Positions 25,256 to 30,471 of a stretch of 30,471 nt of DNA are shown here, in pieces. Every line of letters starts with the position of its first letter. Position 1 is the stretch's first letter. Location of the stretch: assembly GCA_002081555.1 (NCBI GenBank), contig MZNV01002393.1, positions 1-30,471 on the forward strand, given 5' to 3'. The position numbers and the translations under genes were made by a program. The notes beneath the pieces are model-generated. The model saw only the letters and a program-made list of their open reading frames with translations, did not search any database and had not been told where the DNA came from. The stretch is from Protostelium mycophagum (Eukaryota; Evosea; Variosea; Protosteliida; Protosteliaceae).

Positions 25256-27299
25256 ATGGATGCACAGGATATTGGCATCTACTTGAGGGAGCCAGCGAAA
25301 TTCGTCAAGCTGTGGCACGGTAACATCATCTCATTTTGAAAGGCTGATGTATGCAAGTACATAATGCTGGTGATAAAGGCGCAGCAAAAGTGAGTGTGAC
25401 ATTATCGGAGACCTCTGAAACCAGAAATCTACATCAAGGATCGCTGAATGTATTCAGATCGCCAAGACATTAGAGGCTGATAGTGCTCTTGAATCGCTAG
25501 ATCTCAGTATTAATGAGATCGGCGATGAAGGTGCTCGAGCTCTCGCGGAAGCACTGAAAAAGAATAAGAGATTGAAATGTCTGAGACTTTGGAGTGAGTT
25601 CATCCTGATAATTCTTCCACAATTGATTAATCAATCATCTATCAATACAATTGTCTTTGGAATCATCATTGGTTTCAGCATATGATGTCTCAATGCTTTA
25701 GTTTAGAGAAGAAGAAATGAAAAGTAAATGTCTGAACACTGTTTAAATGTTTGTAGGAAACAAGGTGGGACCTGCCGGTGCAAGAGATCTTGCAGAGATG
25801 CTCTCCCATAATCAAAATCTAGAAATATTCGACCTCTGGAGTGAGTACTTCTCGAAATTTCACGGAAAAATCTACAGAATCGCTGAAAATCCATGGCACT
25901 GCGTTTCTTAACGTGATATCACGGGTCACGAGGACCAGTCATCAACTGGCAAAGCCTCAAAAAACATCCACATGTTTTTTATTCAAATTCCCAGTTTGCG
26001 GTAATGAACACGTTAATTACCGAGAGTTTTACCGTAGTGATCTGACCCAAATCTAATATTTATCGTGAAGATCTGCAAACAAATGAAAACTTGGCACTTA
26101 ATATTGCCAAGGTAACGAGATCTAATATTGCCAAGGTAACGAGATCTTGGATGAAGGATGTCTCTTCTTCTCGAAAACAAAGTACAACGCTATCACCGAA
26201 CTCGATTTATCGGGTAATCATTCCCTCATCTACAATCAATTCTACAATCAATTCTACAATTCATCCGGAATATTATTGAATTAAATTTTTTCATCATTTT
26301 TTCATTCATCTACAACGGTGTTTACAACTGTTTAGCGAATCAGATCACTGTGAAGGGAATGGAGAGCCTCACAGAAATAATCAAACAAAAGAACAGTATT
26401 CAAATATTCAAAATCTCAGGTGCGTTTTTTGGCGGATATCACACTCCTTGCAGTTGAGATAGCAACGGCATGACTCGCGGTGATTACCGTGGCAATCAGA
26501 TGATTTGTAGATTCAAAGATCCTCTTTATACCTGTACACGTATAAATTTACAGTTGTTCTGCGCTCAGAGAGCGTTCCTTCATCCAGTTAAACCTGCAAA
26601 TCATTTAAATTTATTTTTTATTTCACAATAGAGTTTGGTCATATTCCCCGCCCGTTAAGAATCTCGGTAATTAACGTGTTTATTACCGAGAAGTGTGGGA
26701 ACCTGACCAAATCCTGCGATACACCGTAAAGACATTCAAAGAATTGAGACAGTGACAGCGAATCAACTCGGAGACTCAGGGATGGCGTTGATAAGCCAAA
26801 GCATGAAGAATAATAACTCTATACACACTCTCTCATTGGGAGGTACTGAGCCTTTGTGAATCTTCGATTTGTGAAAGATGTATACTTCTCCGCGGTGTTA
26901 ACCGTGGGATCATTGCGGTAGTTACCGCTAAATAAAATAATAATAAAAGAGCAGTGAATGGTATTGGTGATGCCGGAGCAAAGTATCTGTCCCAAATGAT
27001 TGAGACAAATGCAACACTTACGTCATTAGCATTATCAGGTATCTACAACAATGTTTTCATTTCTTTGAAACGATTTTGAAATGCAAGAGTGACATCTTCA
27101 AGTGAACCGCATCGGAGACGATGGAGCCGTTGCATTTGGTGCCGCCTTGCACAAGAATTCAAATTTCAAATTCTTGGACTTGTCAGTGAATATGATCTCA
27201 AATCGAGGTTTCTACGCTCTTCAAGGGGTCAATGCGGAAGTCAATTTGATCGGTGAGACTGTCGTCTATAACGAGACAATACTGTCCATCCGGACATAA
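25256..27299 (+). CDS. Leucine-rich-repeat (ribonuclease-inhibitor / NLRC3 type) protein
   Basis: The start at 25256 gives MDAQDIGIYLREPAKFVKLW. Nine exons follow. Each of the later ones encodes about one 28-residue LRR: NEIGDEGARALAEALKKNKR, NKVGPAGARDLAEMLSHNQN, NEILDEGCLFFSKTKYNAIT, NQITVKGMESLTEIIKQKNS, NQLGDSGMALISQSMKNNNS, NGIGDAGAKYLSQMIETNAT, NRIGDDGAVAFGAALHKNSN and NMISNRGFYALQGVN. Introns fall in phase 1 right after the Leu-x-Leu-Ser strand, so exons are symmetrical. The last boundary (LDLS-VNMISN) has no intron, so two repeats share an exon. No nucleotide-binding or other domain is present; the protein of about 310 residues is all repeats. A scaffold or ligand-binding role is inferred. 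Some introns carry CGGT...ACCG dyads. Confidence 0.8.
25983..26024. repeat. Dispersed hairpin element, intron copy 1
   Basis: It begins TTCAAATTCCCA and contains a dyad with arms CGGTAAT (25999-26005) and ATTACCG (26016-26022). The first 35 bases resemble 88-125. The core from CGGTAAT onward matches the reverse complement of 26663-26690 almost exactly. Confidence 0.55.
26099..26146. repeat. 24-bp tandem duplication across a splice acceptor
   Basis: Two exact 24-bp units (26099-26122 and 26123-26146) each contain TTGCCAAG|GTAACGAG, the acceptor and first bases of an LRR exon. The second copy is in frame with the protein. Use of the first acceptor leads to a stop after a few codons. Confidence 0.9.
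26229..26260. repeat. 12-bp tandem repeat in LRR intron
   Basis: TCTACAATCAAT is present in 2.7 copies just inside an LRR intron. It is a simple local duplication. Confidence 0.85.
26634..26711. repeat. Nested hairpin element, intron copy 2 (MITE-like)
   Basis: Outer arms TTTGGTCATATTCCC (26634-26648) and GGGAACCTGACCAAA (26697-26711) pair with two mismatches. Inside, CTCGGTAAT (26663-26671) and ATTACCGAG (26682-26690) pair perfectly around a 10-base loop. The inner part is an inverted copy of the element at 25999-26024. Confidence 0.6.
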
Positions 27300-27697
27300 A
27301 TCGTACATTAGACCGGTTGCTATACGACACGGTAACATTGGCGTGTTGCTCATAGCATAGGGCTTTGAGCTGCTGAAGGGTCTTTACAGTTGCGAAATAA
27401 TTCTACAAAGAGTGGCACCCAAATGTTCCAACTGAAATGAACAGGTAATCGTATCCAAATTCAGACATGGACAGAGGCTGTGAGAGAAGGGTGCTTCATC
27501 ATGTAATAAACATTCCATGAAAGCTTTCATCATTTCATTGGTCGCGTTTACCGAGGAGCTTTGCGGTTGCTTAACGTCCGAAACCCGGTTTCGCTGATTC
27601 TTGTGAAGACACCGATTCGCCCATTTTCGCGAATGCGCCAGACGACATGTCCGAACCAAATCAAACAGAGCCACCCAAACAGATATAGATACACAAA
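27300..27697. other. Intergenic region, LRR gene to His-rich gene
   Basis: No gene is supported. An imperfect hairpin lies at 27318-27357 (TTGCTATACGACACG against CGTGTTGCTCATAGCA). A minus-strand frame covering 27384-27530 is open but shows no family and faces the promoter of the next gene; I treat it as chance. Confidence 0.5.
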
Positions 27698-28024
27698 ATG
27701 GATCACCACCATCACGGTCATCACGATCATGGACACCATGGAGGACACTATGGAGGACACCATGGACATCACGGAGGACATGTCGATGTGAGCCATTCTC
27801 TTCATTTTCGGCCATCATAACCATTTTTCACTCGACTGATTTGGTCCTGAACATCCGTTTCCATAAAAACATGAAACTAAAGAATCCAGATCGTCCACCA
27901 CGGACATCATGACCATATTGTGACACATCATGGACATCACGGACACCACGGACATGGTTATGGTTCGATCGATAGCCACCACCACGGTCACCACCACCAC
28001 CGCGAATGCTGCAACATAATATAA
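27698..28024 (+). CDS. Histidine-rich 74-residue protein with Cys-Cys tail
   Basis: Two exons (27698-27787 and 27890-28024) joined across a 102-base GT-AG intron. By my count 34 of 74 residues are His, mostly as HH or HHH pairs separated by Gly (HHGHHGHHGHG). Exon 1 starts MDHHHHGHHDHG, exon 2 starts IVHHGHHDHIVTHHG, so both exons encode the same kind of repeat and match each other. The tail is HHHHRECCNII, with adjacent cysteines four and five residues from the end: CNII fits a loose CaaX shape and CC could be palmitoylated. There is no signal peptide. Binding of Zn, Ni or Cu is a reasonable inference from composition. Both strands hold long open frames here because of the repeat, but only this frame gives a start, matched splice sites and a stop. 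Confidence 0.7.
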
Positions 28025-28497
28025 AGATAAAGTATTTTGAGTGTATTTCTCTTGGACGATTAAAAATAAAATCAGATTATGAACACAGTTTGAGGGCTAT
28101 ATGAATCCATCATCAAGTTTGTTTGAGACCGAACTGGTCACTCGCGCATAAATTAATTGTATAACATCGGTGGTTTCAGGGTTCAGCTGTCCATTTTGAA
28201 TTGGCCTCTAAACTGGTTTGAGATGAGAATAATAAATTGGCTACCCAAAAATAATTTAGAGCATTGAATGGTGTGACGTCATCCACGTTCACCTTGACGA
28301 TGGAATTGAATATTTAGAACAGAACGAGAGGCGTTTGAGCATTTCCAGTCAGGTGGTTTTCCCCCTTCTTTGAACTGGTGGGTTCTGTTGCTTGCGTTTG
28401 TCAGCATAGGACGAAAAATTCGCAGAATGTCTTTCTGAGAACCTGTCAGCTCGGAAATTTCGAGGAAATTCACTACGGTATTTTTTTGTACCAATCG
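28025..28497. other. Intergenic region after the His-rich gene
   Basis: This contains the 3' end of the His-rich gene and the 3' end of a possible minus-strand gene. A TGACGTCA octamer lies near 28274. A minus-strand frame at 28279-28494 (VNFLEISELTGSQKD...) might be a 3' exon of the next gene, but I see no matched splice sites. Confidence 0.4.
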
Positions 28498-28874
28498 TTA
28501 GATTTCAAAATTTGAATTTTGAGGACTCGTCGGCACGGTAAGGAAGGTGAGCGTCTCGGTAAGATTTTGAGACTCATTTTCAGGTCTTGACCCATTAATA
28601 TCTATCTGTACAGATACAACAACAACAACAACACAACACGTCCATCCGAGAAGATTGATGACGAATGTGAAGACTTCATCTCTGAAGAGGTTGAGCATTC
28701 TGCTGCTCCTCATTACTTGCACAACACGATCGGCTTCAGAGTTTCAGGAGGGGATCGTCTTAGGATGCAGAGAATCACGTAGAAGAGGCAAAGCCGTTGC
28801 ATTGCCCTGAACGCATCGAAGAGTCCCTGAACAAGTCTGCGCTGAGCTCCGCCATCATGAGTCAGAAGCATCAT
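28498..28874 (-). CDS. Possible small membrane protein, unrecognised
   Basis: With a 35-base intron removed, the minus strand reads from MMLLTHDGGAQRRLVQGLFD through a hydrophobic helix (LCLFYVILCI), then VFTFVINLLGWTCCVVVVVV, a second membrane segment ending in a valine run coded by a GTT microsatellite. The tail is polar and Ser/Thr/Asn-rich (ENESQNLTETLTFL), ending at 28498. Two membrane spans and no known family. Upstream exons may exist to about 29060. The GTT repeat makes chance open frames more likely, so confidence is low. Confidence 0.3.
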
Positions 28875-29120
28875 TTTAATGAATGGAACTGCGGGTGGCG
28901 AGAGCAAGCGGGAGGAATTGAGTTCTGCGGCCAACACAAGATGATAAATTTTTGGATCGAAGAATCATGTCGAAAGACATTTTGTGCATCAATGAACCAC
29001 ATGCACAAAACGAACCGAGGTCTGAAGAGTTGTCGTAGCCTCTTTATTCTTTTGAGCATTGTACATCTCTGGTCTCATCACCCAAAAGACGAGGACGTCC
29101 ACTTCTCGTGATTCCATTGA
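28875..29120. other. Region between possible membrane protein and Fic gene
   Basis: Open frames are present on both strands, but none has family similarity or paired splice sites that I could support. It probably holds 5' sequence of the minus-strand neighbour and 3' sequence of the Fic gene. Confidence 0.35.
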
Positions 29121-29688
29121 TCATCGGAAAGTCTTGAAGATCTCAAAAATCTGGTCGACTTCCTTGTCGCTGACCCCAGTCTTTGCCATCCTCTTTCTCA
29201 TGTACTTGCTATCTCTACCTCCCGACTTCTGTGCCCCCGATACGGCTTATTGACCTCTCTCTTTTTGTGATTTTGCAGTATGTTCATGACACCGTTATAC
29301 GCCGTGATGAAATCGAGTCGTTCTTTGTACATCTCCGGGATGGTCATGACCATCTTCTGAACGAATTCGGCCTCTATAGAAGCATTCCAAGACATGTTAC
29401 TGATGAGCAGCGTCTTGTTATCATTGCTCCCAGTGAAGTTGTATCTTGTGGTGAGTTTCGCCTGAGTGGAAAATGACTGGTGGGTGTGAGATGTACATGA
29501 TTTGGTCATTGAACGTTTCCGTCATTGAACGGATGTACGTAGACTAAACCGAAGCTAAGGGCCGCTGCTGCGCCTATGATATCCAAATGCTTGTGGTTGT
29601 GTGAGAGTAGAGGGTTGTCTTGTGTCTGCTGTGCTGCAAAACATGTATTAAATATTATATAGATGTAGCAATTCATCTGATGACACAA
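29121..29688 (-). CDS. Fic-domain protein, compact
   Basis: The minus strand gives DNPLLSHNHKHLDIIGAAAA, then LSFGLVYVHPFNDGN: the core Fic helix followed by the start of the HPFx(D/E)GN active-site motif. An exon junction falls inside the motif, so its last residues depend on the splice chosen. Downstream exons read TGSNDNKTLLISNM, EAEFVQKMVMTIPEMYKERL and YMRKRMAKTGVSDKEVDQIF, ending at 29121. A hydrophobic MNCYIYIIFNTCFAA precedes the core, which could be a signal peptide or a read-through of an intron. Fic proteins transfer AMP or related groups to proteins. Here the domain is short, about 150 residues, and whether it is a complete gene is uncertain. Confidence 0.55.
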
Positions 29689-29705
29689 TAGAAGAGCAAG
29701 ATGTG

Positions 29706-30091
29706 ATGGACAGCCATCTTCTAGAGATTATGGTTGGGACTGGTATGTAATTTATTGTTCTGCAGTTACATATGTAACTTTGATCGATAATAATGTACTC
29801 ACAGATACACAAACAACCCTGACTGCTGTTCAGTCAAGTGGAAGACACACCATAGAGTCTCTGTCTAATGAGAAAGAGGAATCCACCCAAGATGTCAACA
29901 ATGATAAGAAGAAGCACAAGGCTGAGAGAAAATTGAAGGAGAAGAAGCGCAGATCTGAGAAGAAAGAGCGGAAGATCACAAAAGACAAGAAAGACAAGAA
30001 AGATAAAACAGAAAGAAAAGAAAAGAAAAAGAGAGACAGAAAGGAAGAAGAAGAAGTAGAAGAAGATGAGGATAAAACATTCCAGCCTTAA
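29706..30091 (+). CDS. Lysine/glutamate-rich low-complexity protein
   Basis: Exon 1 starts MDSHLLEIMVGT at 29706 and joins DTQTTLTAVQSSGRHTIESL across an intron (29743-29804). The rest is charged low-complexity sequence: KKHKAERKLKEKKRRSEKKE, then KDKKDKKDKTERKEKKKRD and an acidic EEEEVEEDEDKTFQP end. About 108 residues. This is likely intrinsically disordered and possibly nuclear or nucleolar; no enzymatic domain is seen. It starts only 18 bases from the Fic gene on the other strand, so one of the two 5' ends may be wrong. Confidence 0.55.
29764..29779. repeat. CATATG palindrome 1
   Basis: Perfect 16-bp palindrome AGTTACATATGTAACT inside the intron of the lysine-rich gene. Related copies lie near 30148, 30196 and 30247. 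Confidence 0.85.
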
Positions 30092-30195
30092 TCTGGCAAA
30101 CTTGCAGTATTGCACAAGTGCCCAGGTTTGTATATTTAATACTTCTGCAGTCACAAACATAACTGGGGCGTACAAAAAGTAGTTGCAGTTACTGC

Positions 30196-30211
30196 GGTCA
30201 CATATGTGACC
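30196..30211. repeat. CATATG palindrome 2
   Basis: Perfect 16-bp palindrome GGTCACATATGTGACC. A weaker relative ATCACATATGTTAC follows at 30247-30260 and GTCACAAACATAAC near 30151. Confidence 0.85.
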
Positions 30212-30296
30212 GTTTACACATCAAATCACAAGACTTGAAAAATCAAATCACATATGTTACTGTGGTATTAATTTGCAAAAAACTCACTTGTTGTAG

Positions 30297-30471
30297 CAGC
30301 ATTTCCTCTTGCATTTACTATCATTGGCACATATTGGTACCGTATATAGCGCTCAGAGTTGTCCACCAATGCCAAGATGTTTATGCACATGTTTGTGTAT
30401 CTCATCGTCAGCAATCAAGACACTGATTATCACATCAAGTATGCTCAATGGTGGGCTGATCATGCCACTGA
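30297..30471 (+). CDS. Possible membrane-protein exons running off the right edge
   Basis: After an acceptor-like TTGTAG the plus strand reads AAFPLAFTIIGTYWY, then across a 35-base GT-AG segment MFMHMFVYLIVSNQDTDYHI and KYAQWWADHAT to the window edge. Hydrophobic and aromatic-rich, this looks like a membrane protein. Phase across the junction is not settled and no start was found, so this is tentative. Confidence 0.25.

Noticed and set aside
27561-27791. Plus-strand frame through the histidine-rich exon (MDTMEDTMEDTM type)
   Set aside because: It is a shifted reading of the same repeat; the His frame has a matched intron and a better start.
27384-27824. Long minus-strand frame opposite the histidine-rich gene
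   Set aside because: It exists because GAT/CAT/CAC repeats leave both strands open. It lacks splice support and family similarity.
27700-28010. CRISPR-like or satellite array
   Set aside because: The repetition is codon-level His/Gly coding repeat with irregular spacing, not uniform repeats with unique spacers.
29834-30175. Minus-strand Phe/Leu-rich frame that looks like membrane protein
   Set aside because: It is the complement of AAG/GAA-rich sequence coding the lysine-rich protein.

Overview
This is nuclear DNA of a compact, intron-rich eukaryote. Almost every gene is split by short GT-AG introns (mostly 40-200 bases). Intergenic gaps are small and neighbouring genes often diverge from gaps of 20-300 bases. 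Two genes point to a flagellum-bearing cell: BBS9 (BBSome) and a ZMYND12-like MYND-TPR protein (axonemal dynein-related). An amphiphysin/Rvs167-type BAR-SH3 protein, a Ras protein with a CLLL tail and a con-13-like secreted peptidase with a GPI-type tail fit a unicellular amoebozoan, zoosporic fungus or similar protist. I cannot place the species from sequence alone. No virus-like or transposase-bearing element was seen; the only mobile-looking DNA is a possible small hairpin (MITE-like) family.

Layout. 467-2103 (+) secreted zinc-peptidase-like protein. 2236-3840 (-) BAR-SH3 protein. 4053-4999 (+) proteasome subunit beta-3. About 5280-5740 (-) unrecognised gene. 5853-7032 (+) nuclear-looking protein with helicase-associated-type repeats. 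7218-12892 (-) full-length ABCC (MRP-type) transporter. 13101-14000 (-) secreted SGNH hydrolase. 14314-14630 (+) small secreted protein. 15241-16669 (+) ZMYND12-like. 16756-16828 (-) tRNA-Val(UAC). 16871-17170 (-) small acidic protein. 17243-19273 (-) tRNA-dihydrouridine synthase DUS2. 19417-23555 (+) BBS9. 23824-24680 (-) Ras GTPase. 24703-25142 (+) possible GST-like protein. 25256-27299 (+) leucine-rich-repeat protein. 27698-28024 (+) histidine-rich 74-residue protein. 28498-28874 (-) possible membrane protein. 29121-29688 (-) Fic-domain protein. 29706-30091 (+) lysine/glutamate-rich protein. A partial membrane-protein exon may run off the right edge.

The genes are ordinary housekeeping and cell-biology genes without operon logic, although two ciliary genes lie within 3 kb of each other. 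The most unusual items are: the histidine-rich protein (46% His) with a Cys-Cys tail; a proteasome gene whose first coding exon is just the ATG; four short introns that are multiples of three and free of stops, and so could be retained as extra peptide; an LRR gene in which introns fall at the same phase-1 point of successive repeats and carry CGGT...ACCG dyads; and a 24-bp tandem duplication that copies a splice acceptor.
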